Shown: positions 39,101-50,611 of the stretch, one piece after another
Numbering within the stretch: position 1 is the first letter of the stretch
Layout of the letters: each line of letters starts with the position of its first letter
Origin: Endotrypanum monterogeii
Lineage: Eukaryota > Euglenozoa > Kinetoplastea > Trypanosomatida > Trypanosomatidae
Length of the DNA stretch: 64,000 nt
Direction of reading: 5' to 3'
NCBI GenBank assembly: GCA_000333855.2
Contig: CM007346.1
Span: 368,088 to 432,087, forward strand
Notes under the pieces: model-generated
What the model saw: only the letters and a program-made list of their open reading frames with translations
Databases searched by the model: none
What the model was told of the DNA's origin: nothing
Made by a program: the position numbers and the translations under genes

Positions 39101-42100
39101 ACGCAGTCGTTATCGCAGTGTCACCCAGTGGTACATCCCCGCAGATGTCAGCAGCCAAGTCGGTAGACGCGGCGGTGGGCGACTCTGATGTTCTTCTACC
39201 CTCGCGGTGTCGTGCACTTCACGGTACCTCTGCTGTCGTGAAGGCTCACACTTCCGAAGACGAGAGGTCAGCTCCTGCCAGCCCGGACCTGCAGCGCCGC
39301 CGAGCGGAGGAGGGCAGTGTCGCTGTGAATTGGGCAACAGTCGGCTCGCAAGCAGAGAAGGTACACGCAGCACTTCTGGATGTGCAGACCACGTCGATAG
39401 AGGCCGACGCGGCGCCCCCACAGCGCCTCACCCTACCAAACCTTATTGGTGGAAGCACCGAGCTGAGTCGTGACGGCAACCCGGCGGAAGAAGCCGCTGG
39501 TGTCGAAAAAGGGCCCTGTGCCCTGGGTCGACAGCGACACAGTAGTGACTATGCGGAGAGAGTGTGGGTTTGCCAGACACCGGGCGACCTCGACGAGGGC
39601 GAAGAGGTGGAGAAGTCGAGTGGTGCGGCCAGTAGGCCCTCGCCACAAGCCCAAGTCACGGCATGTATCTGTGAGGCGGAGGAGGAAGGCGGTCACACTG
39701 CATCGGCAGAGTTTTCGTGGATGCATGATATTATTCCCGATTCGCAAGATCGGCAGCATCATGTTGCCGCGGTGGTGGAGCTCGCTGATGTAGAGCCCGT
39801 ACCCAGGGATGTGCTGGTGCCTGCCTCCTGTATCGAGGCAACACCCTTTGTATACGAGTCGACTCCAGGGGTGGTCGCTGAGACCACCGCTTTTGTGCAC
39901 CACTCTAATGTCATTTCCAGCCCCATCCCAGCCAACGATCGCGAAGGGACACAACGCAAGAAAGGTGAGAAGGCACTGTCTCCTGCACCCCATGCTTTGG
40001 ACAGTGGTCGCTGCTCTCCTCCTCCTTCCAGGCCTCTCACAGGAGCAGTGACAGCAACACCGTTAGTGCAGGAGGCTTTGCAGGCTCGCCAGACGTCATG
40101 TAATGCGCCACAGCTATCCTTTCCATATTCGTGTATATCACCCCTGTCGATCAGGATGGCGGTGGATGCGGATGCGGTGGCGAATTGTGTAGTGGACTTC
40201 TCGAGGGATGAGCATCGATGCGGAACGCCATCTGCGCACATCAACGGTCTCCAGCGAGCTCATTCTCCGTGGTCCCGGCACATGCCGCTGCATCTGTCAC
40301 GTCGCCCCTCACGCTCTCCGACACCAGCACCTTCATCTCTGCACACGGGGACGAGTGTTCCCCCCACTGGCTCGACTGCTATCTCTGCACCGCAACCGAC
40401 AAGAAAAGTTTGGCCATCTGATGAGTTGCGTATCTATGTACTCCACGATGTGCCTCACCGAGATGCGCGTATACGTCGATGCGAGGAGTCTCTGAAAGTT
40501 CTGATGCAGCGCCGCGGTAGCGTCGACGTCGTCTCTCGCTCTTCCACGCTTCCCCCCACCTCGCAGTTGGCACTGCCTCTATGTTTTGTAGGCCGCTGTG
40601 AGGAGGCGGATGTCGTGGTGACGCACGAAATAAACCTTCGCGAAAGCGTCCTTGTGGCGGTGGTGGCTGGCTGCTGGGTAGCACGGCCAGGATTCTTGGA
40701 GTGCGCCGCTGCCGTGCTCGACGGTGCTTGCCAGGTGGACAGTCACAGCTCCCCCAGTTTGCATGACGGTCGGTGGAGCACTATGCCACCCTGGCCACCA
40801 GAGCAGCAGCAGATCCGTGCCACGGATGCCGCGCCGGAAACGGCACTGGTGTTGTGCGTAAGACGTCTGCGCGAGGCTTTGCCTACTTACGAGTGGACTG
40901 AGGAGATGTTGCCGTGTGCGCCGGCGTCCGGGGACTCACTACAAAGCGGTAGCGTCTGGCCTATGCAACGCTCGTTGGTACAGCAGAGTCGCAGACAACG
41001 TCAATGCCGTGGGCGGGCAACCAGCCGCAGTGCGGTCAGCGGCGACGTGAGGACGACTGCTGCCGCCCCTCGCCCGCTGAGTGGCCGCCTTTTCGAAGGG
41101 CACGGATTTATTCTTTTTTTTTGCACCCTCACCGCACAAGCGGATCCAGCGGAGGCACCGCGCCCGCTTGAGACTAGCGCAGTGGATGCGGGAGACCCCC
41201 GAACGGTTTCGCGTGTGTGTGCGACTGAACGTATCATAGAGGTTGGTGGTGGACACCTTTGCGGCAGCGTGCAAATAGGATGTGCAGTAGTCGAGCCAGG
41301 AGAGAAGACGGAGGGAGGCACCGACGTTCTCGCCTCATCTGCAGCCGTGACACCTCCAGAACATCCACGGCTTCGATGCTGTGCGCACCTGTTCTCATCC
41401 CAGAGTCCAAAGCCTCGGGCCCTCCGAGGCAGCCTGACGTCTACTTCATTCTCGCTGGTGATGGATGCGGATCTGTATCATGACCTCCTGTGGCTGGTCT
41501 GCTTGAGCGTCTGTCGAGGTGCATCCGAGGCGCTGACTGTGTTGCTCGACTCGAGTCTCCTCGGCACTAGGGTAAGCAGCGGTGACAACACCTGCACCAC
41601 AGTTTACGTGTCTTCAGTGCTGCATCTTCCTGTCTGTGGGGATGCGCTCCCTTCCTCCGGACATTGTTCAGTGGCAGCGTGGCTCTTCAGTTGGCTGCAC
41701 GAATCAGCGGATGGTGAAGATGTCTTGACTGAGGTGGATGGCGCATCGCGGTTGCAACAGAGATATACGCCGGCGGCTGCACGAGCCTTGCGACTCCATC
41801 TTCGCGCCTGCTGTGCTGCGGCGATGATGATCGTCGACAGAAGACACACACTGAAAAATGCGGATGCGTCTTACGCTTTCGCGGATCTCCCGTTTGAGGT
41901 CACTCCCATTGAAGAAGTGCGCCAGGTGTGCACGAACCTGGCTGGTTGTAGAAAGACCCCGTTGTGCATCTCTGTAGACCGTGAGGCTATTCACCGTATC
42001 GAGTTCCGAGGCGCAAGTTGGGTTGGCGCGTGCGTCGCCGCCGGCGGGACAGCTGTGATGGCCTCACCAACTGACGCCTGGATGAGGGAATGTGGGGCAC

Positions 42101-42132
42101 AGACACTCTACGGGACTCTCTTTTTAGAATAA
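33154..42132 (+). CDS. giant multi-BRCT protein (2992 aa)
   Basis: Several BRCT-like modules point to a phosphopeptide-binding scaffold, probably nuclear and linked to DNA replication or damage signalling. Visible modules: about residues 75-180 (SISFTGF start, VVLPNWVEVGC end); 200-345 (HGYVFSTTALSTSERTTI, a Gly-Ala turn, then TAWLTDKLRFA); about 757-880 (LTICVLGCTESELRK, then VPLKWLEDA); about 1519-1645 (LLRVLLLGFRNAAEALGGHV, then SLVGIEWLAACVEWG); about 2425-2520 (LRIYVLHDVPHRD to GCWVARPGFLECA); and a C-terminal part from about 2645 ending in GASWVGACVAAGG. Long Ser/Pro/His/Arg-rich linkers separate them. The order recalls TopBP1/Dpb11/Rad4-type proteins, but individual matches are divergent. 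Translation could be extended left through the gap, but that reads only repeat. The ATG at 33154 is the sensible start. Confidence 0.82.
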
Positions 42133-42867
42133 TGTGCTGCGCCGTCGCTTATACATATACATAAATATATTATATGTGTGTGTGCATCTTAAGAAAGGGA
42201 ATTAATACTTACGCACATCGGGTTTCCATCTGACCCCGGGCACCCACTCTGTATGTTTCTATGTTGTTGATAAAGTAAACCTCTGCCAAAATAATACGTA
42301 GCGGGTGCGACCGCTGTTGCTGCTGCTTCTCCTTCTGTGGCGGCAGCCTCAGGGGAGAGGCTTTATCTTTCTCAGTCGTGATTCTGGATTGCTATTGTTT
42401 GATACTGTTGCTCCCACAACAATAATCTTCACTCACCTATCATTCCCTTTCTCCTATATCGTTATACACACACACACATATATGTATATGTGTAAAAAAG
42501 ATTGTTCCCTCACCACCTGTGAAGTCTCGTCGTTCTCACTGTGTGCTGTTTTTCTTTTGTTGTTGTTCTTTAGTCACTCTAACTTGATCGTTCGGTGTTC
42601 GTATTTTTTTTTTTCGCTCGAGATCCCTGCAGACTATTTGCCTCCACCTTTTTCGCGACTGCGACGCAGCTCCTGTGGTTGTGGTCAACAGTACGAACCC
42701 ACGTGCACGGGCCACTTCGTTTTTTTTTTCCCCATCACGGTGTAAGACATATACACACACACATATATATATAAAGTTCTGCAGCGTAGTTGAGATCTTC
42801 GCTATTACACTGACGGCTGTGTTGATCACCTCTCTTCCTTCCTCTCCCCCTCCTCTACACGCACATC
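42133..42867. other. non-coding intergenic region upstream of HSP70.4
   Basis: It contains short AT and CA runs (42159-42185, 42465-42492, 42752-42772), a T-run near 42605-42615 and a T-run at 42719-42729 that leads to AG at 42745-42746. That AG is a likely acceptor for the HSP70 gene, giving a leader of about 121 bases. No gene is supported. Confidence 0.6.
42719..42746 (+). promoter_or_regulatory. candidate trans-splice acceptor for HSP70.4
   Basis: A T-run followed by CCCCATCACGGTGTAAG, with AG at 42745-42746. A longer pyrimidine tract (about 42828-42858) lies nearer the ATG but has no AG before the start codon. Confidence 0.45.
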
Positions 42868-44811
42868 ATGTCCTCCACCAACGCCATCGGCATCGATCTG
42901 GGCACGACCTACTCGTGCGTTGGTGTCTTCAAGAACGATCAGGTGGATATTATTGCCAACGATCAGGGTAACCGCACGACGCCGTCCTATGTGGCCTTCA
43001 CTGAGACGGAGCGCCTGATTGGCGATGCGGCGAAGAACCAGGTGGCCATGAACCCGCACAACACCGTGTTTGATGCGAAGCGCATGATTGGTCGCAAGTA
43101 CGACGACCCCGACCTGCAGTCCGACATGAAACACTGGCCCTTTAAAGTGACCGTCCGGAACGGGAAGCCGGTCATCGAGGTGCAGTACCAAGGCGAGGGC
43201 AAGATTTTTCTCCCAGAGGAGATTTCTGCGATGGTGCTTCAGAAGATGAAGGAAACAGCGGAGTCCTACCTCGGCACCACTGTGAAGGATGCCGTCATCA
43301 CTGTTCCCGCATATTTTAATGACTCGCAGCGCCAGGCAACAAAAGACGCCGGCACCATTGCTGGTCTCAACGTTATGCGTATCATTAACGAGCCGACGGC
43401 CGCTGCCATCGCGTACGGCATGGACCGCAAAGGGGAGAAGGGGGAAAAGAATGTGCTTATCTTCGACCTTGGCGGCGGCACGTTCGATGTGACGCTGCTG
43501 ACGATCGAATCCGGCGTATTCGAGGTGAAGGCGACGGCGGGTGACACTCACCTCGGTGGCGAGGACTTTGATAATCGACTTGTGGATTACTTCGCCACGG
43601 AGCTCAAGATGCGCTGCGGAAAGGACTGCCGCGGTAATGCCCGTGCCACGCGCCGTCTGCGCACGGCGTGCGAGCGTGTGAAGCGAACACTCTCGAGCTC
43701 CACAATCGCCAACATCGAGATCGATGCACTCTATGAGGGTGTCGACCTCTTCTCTAAAATCACCCGCGCTCGCTTCGAAGAAATGTGCCGCGACCAGTTC
43801 GAGCGGTGCCTGGTGCCGGTCAAAAAGGTGCTGGAGGATGCCGAGATGAAGCCGCAGGATGTACATGACGTCGTCCTCGTCGGTGGATCGACTCGGATTC
43901 CGAAGGTGCAGCAGATGGTCTCCCAGTTCTTCGGCGGCAAGGAGCTAAACCGCTCCATCAACCCCGATGAAGCTGTCGCCTACGGCGCAGCCGTGCAGGC
44001 GCACATTCTTGCCGGTGGTCAATCTACGAAAACGGACGGACTGCTGCTGCTCGATGTGACGCCGCTTTCTCTCGGTGTGGAGACAGCCGGGGGTGTTATG
44101 TCTGTGCTCATCCCGCGCAACTCAACGATGCCGGTGCAGAAGACACAGACCTACTCGAACAACGCCGATAATCAGCGCAATGTCGAGATCAAAGTCTACG
44201 AAGGCGAGCGCCCTTTGGTCTCGCAGTGCCAGTGTCTCGGCACCTTCACGCTGACGGACATTCCGCCGATGCCGCGCGGCAAGGCACGCATCAATGTGAC
44301 CTTTGACGTGAACACGGACGGTATCCTTCTCGTGAGCGCTGTTGAGGAGTCGGGCGGGCGCAAGGAGGCGATCACAATCCAAAACGATATGGGCCGTCTG
44401 AGCAAGGATCAGATCGAGAAGATGGTGCAAGAGGCGCAGCGTTTCGCGGACGAGGACAAAGCGAACAGCGAGCGCATCGAGGCTCGCAACACGCTGGAGA
44501 ACTTTACCTTCTCGATGCGGGCTACTCTGGACGACCCGGAGGTACAGAATGGCGTCAGCCTAGAGGACCGCCAGAAGATCCAGGCTGCCGTGAGCGTCGC
44601 CTCAAACTGGCTCGAGAGCAATCAAGAGGCGACCAAGGAAGACTACTTGGCGCAGGCGAAGACGATCGAAGCCGTTGCTCACCCGATTTTGTCTGAATTT
44701 TACAAGAAACGGGTCATGGAGGCGCCACCGAGCGAAGGGGCAGCGGCGCATGAGCAGCCAGAAGGCGACGCAGCCCCAGAGGGACAGCCGAAAGCAGAGG
44801 ATGTAGACTAA
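42868..44811 (+). CDS. HSP70.4: cytosolic HSP70-family chaperone, HSP70.4-like
   Basis: This is an ATP-dependent protein-folding chaperone of 647 residues. The ATPase domain shows [10 protein letters not shown] near residue 8, DLGGGTFDV near 201 and [14 protein letters not shown] near 336. The linker [12 protein letters not shown] near 391 and the substrate-binding domain follow. There is no signal peptide or ER retrieval motif, so a cytosolic place is likely. The tail ends in AEDVD rather than the usual EEVD, and the GGMP-type repeats of the main trypanosomatid cytosolic HSP70 are absent; instead it is Glu/Pro/Ala-rich. These traits fit the divergent single-copy HSP70.4 of trypanosomatids, known to me from memory. 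Codon use is more GC3-biased than in neighbours, suggesting good expression. Two J-proteins in this window are possible partners. Confidence 0.96.
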   Translation: MSSTNAIGIDLGTTYSCVGVFKNDQVDIIANDQGNRTTPSYVAFTETERLIGDAAKNQVAMNPHNTVFDAKRMIGRKYDDPDLQSDMKHWPFKVTVRNGKPVIEVQYQGEGKIFLPEEISAMVLQKMKETAESYLGTTVKDAVITVPAYFNDSQRQATKDAGTIAGLNVMRIINEPTAAAIAYGMDRKGEKGEKNVLIFDLGGGTFDVTLLTIESGVFEVKATAGDTHLGGEDFDNRLVDYFATELKMRCGKDCRGNARATRRLRTACERVKRTLSSSTIANIEIDALYEGVDLFSKITRARFEEMCRDQFERCLVPVKKVLEDAEMKPQDVHDVVLVGGSTRIPKVQQMVSQFFGGKELNRSINPDEAVAYGAAVQAHILAGGQSTKTDGLLLLDVTPLSLGVETAGGVMSVLIPRNSTMPVQKTQTYSNNADNQRNVEIKVYEGERPLVSQCQCLGTFTLTDIPPMPRGKARINVTFDVNTDGILLVSAVEESGGRKEAITIQNDMGRLSKDQIEKMVQEAQRFADEDKANSERIEARNTLENFTFSMRATLDDPEVQNGVSLEDRQKIQAAVSVASNWLESNQEATKEDYLAQAKTIEAVAHPILSEFYKKRVMEAPPSEGAAAHEQPEGDAAPEGQPKAEDVD

Positions 44812-45585
44812 GGCTTCATGAAAAGGAGAGAGAGGTGGTCAAACAAGCATATGTGAGCGGACCCCGTCCACGAGGGTTTCTGCCCTCTCCATATGTGCGC
44901 ACATGCAAGTGTTCTTATCCCTCCCCCCCCCCCCACCCCCCGTCTCGAACATGTTCATAACTGCCCTATCCTCCCTGTATAGGTTTGGTTTCGCTGTGTG
45001 TACCTCTTTCCCTATCGCATCTACTGTGTCGTTTAATTGGAGAGGATGAGAAAAAAAAGGGGAGAGGGGAAAAAGGGTGACGGTGGGGCATCAATCGTCT
45101 GAAATCCGACCTTCCAGAATCGATTTTCATTTTGGTATATTTGATTTTGTTGTTGTTGCTGTTTTTCCTTCCGTCTCGCCTGTTCTTGTTAGTCATCGCC
45201 TGTGCTGTCTAGGAAGTCATGCCGATCGCTGCCCGTTCATTTCTCCTCCCCCATAATTCGCCCGCTTCTTTTCGGGTGTCAATGAGTCGAATGCATGTAC
45301 AACATTGATTGTGGCTTCCCTATTGCCTCCTTACCTCCCCCCCCCCAGAAAACCTCCCCAATAACCCAACGTCCTCACATCGCGGCTTACTGAGGCTCAC
45401 TACTCTCACTCCTTCCTCCCCCCCCTCGCCACCTTCGCCCCGGCTCTGCATATGTGCGTGTGTTGACAATATATGTATGTGCATATATGTATACATCACA
45501 GGGGGTAGGCATGTAGGTCGAGTACCGGCGATTGGGGAGGAAGAGGTAGGGAGGGAGGAGACAAAGAAAAGGGAAATCTTCAAAT

Positions 45586-45588
<3 letters not shown>

Positions 45589-45623
<35 letters not shown>

Positions 45624-45653
45624 ATATATATATGTATATACACATATATATAT
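45589..45653. repeat. (AC)15 plus (AT)n composite microsatellite
   Basis: Thirty bases of alternating A and C at 45591-45620 pass into AT-rich alternation to about 45653. Confidence 0.85.
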
Positions 45654-45811
45654 CTATAAGAATGATAATAAGTACAGATGCCAAAGGACCGACTCACACC
45701 ATGTTTTTGGTGCGGTTTCAAATTGTTTTTTTTTTCCTCTGAGACACAAGACAACACGCATATCGAGAGGAGGAGGATGGAGAGGTTACCACGAGCATTA
45801 TTATTATAAAT

Positions 45812-45849
<38 letters not shown>
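45812..45849. repeat. (CA)n plus (TA)n microsatellite
   Basis: About 20 bases of alternating C/A followed by about 18 bases of alternating T/A. Confidence 0.85.
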
Positions 45850-46988
45850 CGAGAGGAGAAAGAAGTGGTGGTGTTGGGAAGGAGCGATATAGCACCAGCC
45901 TCATCTTGGGCGTGAGAGGGCTGCTCCCAGCGGTAGGATCGGTTTTTCTTTTGGGGATGCTGGACGTGTCTTCCATACACCTGCATGCAACACTTACACA
46001 TTATAACACACAGTGGGAGTAATGAAATTGGATGGATTTTGATTTCTGTTTCGCTTGTGTATGTGTGTGTGTGTGTGTCTGGATGTTTTATTTATTTTTA
46101 TGTCATCTTCACTAGCTTCGTCTTCTCTCCATTTTTTTTTTCCATATTAGCCCTCTTAGCGTTCTGGCTTAACTAGTAGCGACGTGCATCCTAATGTAAG
46201 AAACGATATCGTGCAAGGAAAGGTAGGACACAGCAGAGCGCGTGAGAAGTACGAAGGAGAAAAAAAAAAGGCTAGGGAGAGTGGTTACGGAGAGGCTCGA
46301 GGGCAAACCAATAGTTGAACTGATAGCGGTGCATAAAGCGAGTATTAGCAATGTCAGACACACACAAAGTAGGGGACCTGGAAAGGGGAGGAGTTGGGGC
46401 ATACTTGAAGAAGATCTGAATTCGATGCTTTGTTGTTCCAGTCTCTCCCTTCGCTTTTCCTCACCACCGTTAATGATCCTCTCCGGGCGACACTCGTAGT
46501 GATGATACTGCAACTGTAGTGGTCGAGCGTGCGGGGGTGAGGTGGGGGGATTCCTTGGCTTCCGGAGCCGTGGCGTAGCCAAAAGAAAGGGAAGGGAAAT
46601 CACTGCACACTTGACCACCCGCTCAAGTAGGGAAGATGACCCTCCCCCTCCCCCTCCCCCCCCCCCCCACCTTCACCCCTCTCTTCTGCAGCAGTTGGAC
46701 ACTTTGCGCTTACTTCTCTCCCCTCTCCTCACTGCTTTCCTTACCCTTGAGTGTCGTTGACACTCTAAGACTTCATCACACCGTCGCAGTCCCAAACCAT
46801 CGACTGTTTTCCTTTACGGGCTTTCTCTGTGCACAACAGCCCATTGTATAGCATGAGGGGACTCCTCCCCTTCGACCTATCCCACCACCCTACCTTCGTT
46901 TTTCACCTGTCATACTAGTGGGCAGCGTACTGCGTGGAACACGCTCCTGGAATTTGAGATCCATCCTCCCCTCTCTACTACAACACAT

Positions 46989-46992
<4 letters not shown>

Positions 46993-47020
<28 letters not shown>
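46993..47020. repeat. (TA)14 microsatellite
   Basis: Twenty-eight bases of alternating T and A about 475 bases upstream of the NOL10 start codon. Confidence 0.9.
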
Positions 47021-47379
47021 GGAAATTAGAGGGGGTATTCATAGTTTTTTTTCCAAAATCATTTCTCGTTTCTGAACAGAGATAGGCAACTAGTCTGCTA
47101 CAATCAAATATCATGCTCAACCATCGTCAGATGTACCTAAGCGCTTGCGCACACGACCGCGTTTCCGGCTCGGTCAGCATTAAATTTGGAGGCTGCCTCT
47201 TGTCTTCTGCTCTATTCGTGAGACCTTTCCTGTGCTCTAAGCCTTTTGGGGTCGAGGTATGGGTCACGGATTTGGTGTTTTGCAGATGTGTCGTCGTCTG
47301 CCAGCGTGTACATCACCGCCACCCTTTCTTCGCTTTGCTCTGCTGACTATTTCACCTTGACTTCTGCTTCATGCGTCTC

Positions 47380-47423
47380 CCCCCTTTTCTTTCCATCTGC
47401 GCTTCTCCTCCGACACACTGCAG
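47380..47423 (+). promoter_or_regulatory. trans-splice acceptor for the NOL10 gene
   Basis: A pyrimidine-rich run from about 47380 to 47411 is followed by CGACACACTGCAG with AG at 47422-47423. No ATG lies between it and the start codon at 47496, giving a 72-base leader. Confidence 0.6.
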
Positions 47424-47495
47424 CCACTTGTACAAGTTTTCGCGCCATCCGTGCGCGTCTTTTATTTACCCCCCCCCTCTACCTCATCAACAAAC

Positions 47496-49556
47496 ATGCA
47501 GGTCTCCCTTCATAACACGGTAAAGACTTATAACCTCACCGCCGGCAAGTCGCTGCCGGAATGGCTCAGCGAGCGCCGCAAGAGCAAGCGGGCCACTGCC
47601 GGTCAGGAGAATCGTGTGGAACTGCTTCACGACCTCGAGTTCTCACACTGCGCACGATGCATCTTTCGGTGCGCCAACGGAACGCATCTGTTTGCCGCGG
47701 GTGACTACCCGTACCGCCTCAAGTGCTTCGACGTGAACGACCTCAGCATGAAGTTCAGCTTCAACGCGGACATGAACATTCTCTCTGGTGTGTGCCTCTC
47801 GCCGGACTACCGAAAGTTTGCGCTACGCGGAGAGGGGCGGCAGATCACCGTGCACCATACTTCAGCAATTGTGGACAGGGTGCGTGTGCCGCACCTGCAG
47901 CGCTCCCTTGCGTATAATCAGCTTCAAGCAGAGCTCTTGTCTACTGGTGTCTCGCCGGAAGTCTACCGTATCAATCTGGAGACCGGTGCCTTTGCAGAAA
48001 GCTACCAGACGAGCAGTGTGGAAGGCGTGAACCATGTGGAGGTATTCGGGCGGAGCGGACCGGTAAGTGGTGTGGTGCTAACTGCCGGATGCGATGGCGC
48101 GATCGAGGCTTGGGATAGTCGTGTGGGTGCGGCTGTGGCTCGTGTGCAAGTGGCTGGCATTGGCAGCAGCTCTGGTGTACATGTGCAATGTGAGGTTCGT
48201 CACATCGCTACGGAAGAAAGGGGTGGCCTCCTTTTCACTTGTGGCCTGGAGAGTGGTGAGGTGCTACTGTATGATGTCCGCCTGCAAAAGCCGCTTCTCG
48301 TTAAGGACCACATGAACAGCCTCCCCATCGTTAAAACATACTTCTTCAATGGCAAGAGCACCGCGACCGGCGAGGCTAGCTTTGTCCTGTCAGCGGACAC
48401 GCGGTCGCTGAAGGTGTGGAACAAGCACGATGGCAGCAATTTTACAACCATCGATGCCCCGGCGGATATCACAGACTTCACTCTTTTCAAATGTCAGCAC
48501 AACATGGTGGCGCCATACGAGAGTGACGACAGCGGTGTTGTGGCCATCTGCTGTGACGTGCCGCGTGTGCAGGTACATTTCATTCCGCAGCTCGGCTCAG
48601 CCCCGCGCTGGGCCTCATTCCTGGAGGTGATGACGGAGGAGCTCGAGGAGAAGGAGGCAACAACGGTGTATGATGACTTTACGTTCATATCCAAGGAAGA
48701 GATGGATGGGCTGGGCATCGCCGCGGGTGACCTCGCGGGTGGCAAGGTTCGACCAGTCATGCACGGCGCCTTCATCGAAAACAGGCTCTACAGGGAGCTG
48801 CACGCCGTAGTGAACCCGGCCGCCTTTAACAAGTATGTCGCTTCGAAGGCGAAGGAAAGGCAGTCGAAGCGGTGGTCTGACCGCATCAGCCGCTTCCGAA
48901 GAGTTCAGGAAGACGGTGAGGGCGAGGGCGATGACAACGCCGAGGTCAGTGGGGATACCGCGGGAGAAGCCAAGGGCACTTCCGCACTTGCTGCAGCGAA
49001 GGCAGATCCACGATTCTCACGCGCCTTTGACCCCATAACGGGTCGTGCTGCCTCCTCCTTCGCACTCGACCGACACAATCCCGAGTACGCGAAGCTGCTT
49101 CAAACCATTAGCGAGCGGCGCGCCAAGGCCTCGGCACGCCGGGAGCGCTATGAAGCGGATATGTTCACTCTAGTCCCTGACGTTGACGGAGGGGACGAGT
49201 CAGCTAACTACGAAAAAAATGTCTCGCCTGCTGCCGCCACTGCCACAGAAACCGACGAGAACGAAGATGCGCGCCACCATCTACGCGGAGTACAGAGCAG
49301 TGGCCGAGTGACGCGACGCACTCCACATGAGCACCAAGCAGCCGCAAGCGCAAAGGCATCGAAGCGCAGCTCGGCAACGTCTGTGAAGGAAAAGTCTGAT
49401 GCTTCCGGGAAGAAAGTGAAAATGTTTGAGGTATCGAAGCAGAACACCGACATTTTCTTGCGAAATGATAAACAGGTTCACGCTATTCGAAAGAAGTCGC
49501 GGACGGAGAAGCTGACGCTTGGCGAACGCCTCAAACAAAAGGGCTCAGCGAAGTAG
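47496..49556 (+). CDS. NOL10: NOL10/Enp2-type nucleolar WD protein
   Basis: NOL10/Enp2 is a WD-repeat protein needed for small ribosomal subunit assembly in the nucleolus. The 686-residue protein has the family's N-terminal signature VKTYNLTAGKSLPEWLSERR (about residues 7-26). WD-type strands follow to about residue 370, including GCDGAIEAWDSR, SGEVLLYDVR and SADTRSLKVWNK. The conserved C-terminal motif DPRFSRAFDPITGRAAS comes near residue 505. The last 150 residues are Lys/Glu/Arg/Ser-rich with nuclear-localisation-like clusters, usual for the family. The length is close to that of yeast and human proteins. The frame is open upstream to 47451, but the start at 47496 matches the family's MQVS beginning and follows a splice AG at 47423. 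Confidence 0.96.
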   Translation: MQVSLHNTVKTYNLTAGKSLPEWLSERRKSKRATAGQENRVELLHDLEFSHCARCIFRCANGTHLFAAGDYPYRLKCFDVNDLSMKFSFNADMNILSGVCLSPDYRKFALRGEGRQITVHHTSAIVDRVRVPHLQRSLAYNQLQAELLSTGVSPEVYRINLETGAFAESYQTSSVEGVNHVEVFGRSGPVSGVVLTAGCDGAIEAWDSRVGAAVARVQVAGIGSSSGVHVQCEVRHIATEERGGLLFTCGLESGEVLLYDVRLQKPLLVKDHMNSLPIVKTYFFNGKSTATGEASFVLSADTRSLKVWNKHDGSNFTTIDAPADITDFTLFKCQHNMVAPYESDDSGVVAICCDVPRVQVHFIPQLGSAPRWASFLEVMTEELEEKEATTVYDDFTFISKEEMDGLGIAAGDLAGGKVRPVMHGAFIENRLYRELHAVVNPAAFNKYVASKAKERQSKRWSDRISRFRRVQEDGEGEGDDNAEVSGDTAGEAKGTSALAAAKADPRFSRAFDPITGRAASSFALDRHNPEYAKLLQTISERRAKASARRERYEADMFTLVPDVDGGDESANYEKNVSPAAATATETDENEDARHHLRGVQSSGRVTRRTPHEHQAAASAKASKRSSATSVKEKSDASGKKVKMFEVSKQNTDIFLRNDKQVHAIRKKSRTEKLTLGERLKQKGSAK

Positions 49557-49606
49557 TCATTTCTCAGATGATTCGCTCGATGACCTCAGACTCTGATAGC
49601 GTGATT

Positions 49607-49610
<4 letters not shown>

Positions 49611-49638
<28 letters not shown>
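49611..49638. repeat. (GT)14 microsatellite
   Basis: Twenty-eight bases of alternating G and T, 55 bases after the NOL10 stop codon. Confidence 0.9.
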
Positions 49639-49639
<1 letters not shown>

Positions 49640-50566
49640 GTTGTGTGCCTACCCAGGCATGAGCAGGTGCTTCGTCTCATGTGTGACGGTACCCGTTGAA
49701 CTTGATTGTCGTCCCCACCGCATTTAACTAAGCGATCGCGTAAGCTGGGACTTGCATATGCATCTCTCGCACTATCTTCTGTCCTATTCCCTGGATCCAA
49801 ATTCACTCTGGGCACATCGTCACACACTTCAAATGCAGGTCGAGGAGGAAGAGGGTCATCAAAGCAAAAAGAAGAAAAGGTCGAGCGCTTGACGATGCAT
49901 TCCGTGTTTTTGTCTTGCAGAACGAGGACGTGTGCACGGGCACTTGTAATTGTGACGCACTCCCAATATGACACACTATATCAAACGATGCCATGTGAGC
50001 GGGGGTGGGAGCGGGGTGATCTCATGAATAGAAAGGAGGTGGTGTGTGTGTATGTGTGTAGCAGGTGGTGGTCCTTTATTGAGGGACCCTTTTCCCTTCT
50101 GCCATGAATAAAGAAAGTCTCTTTCCCAGACAAGTAGTGCCCCCCCCCCCCCACTGTGCCCTGAGGCGCAGCATCAGCCTCGATCCAGAGGTGTATGGCA
50201 ATAGCATCACCCATCATTGTGTTTGTCTGTTGTAGGGTCTCTGGTGTGCTGTCTCATTTTTTTTTTTTTGCCACGCGTCTTCTTGCTGTTGTTTCCTCTG
50301 TGTTCTTCCGATCTTCGGCGACAGGGGTGCCAACAAGCGACAAAGGGGAAAGGGGGGAGAGAAACATTTAAAAAAAAAGTAGTTCATTTCATTTGGTCAC
50401 TTTCCGAATAACTTTGCTTGCGCATATTGAGCTGCAGCTTGCGTATTTACAGGGGAAGATGGCGTAGAGGGGGATGAACAACTCACTTGATCTCTGCTGA
50501 GTTTCCCCCTCCCCCGCTGTTCTTTTTCCCTTTCTCTTGTTCTAGGTGTTTGTCACCGATGACGAA

Positions 50567-50611
50567 CCGCTGCCCACTCATTGACCCGCTGCCCACTCAT
50601 TGACCCGCTGG
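50567..50611. repeat. 19-bp tandem repeat, 2.4 copies
   Basis: The unit CCGCTGCCCACTCATTGAC starts at 50567, recurs exactly at 50586, and begins a partial third copy at 50605. It is non-coding and unlike the surrounding microsatellites. Confidence 0.85.

Larger units (their letters stand above)
44812..47495. other. long non-coding intergenic region (2.7 kb)
   Basis: It holds a C-run near 44921-44940, two (CA)n/(TA)n composites, a C-run near 45335-45347, a T-run near 46130-46141, a C-rich pyrimidine run near 46637-46670 and an (AT)n near 46993. A 149-codon open frame on the minus strand (46169-46618) is Leu/Ser/Thr-rich and reads across untranslated-type sequence, so it is not called. No gene is supported. 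Confidence 0.6.

Noticed and set aside
46169..46618. 149-codon minus-strand ORF in the region between HSP70.4 and NOL10
   Set aside because: Hydrophobic, Ser/Thr/Leu-rich peptide from untranslated-type sequence, and on the wrong strand for this transcription unit.
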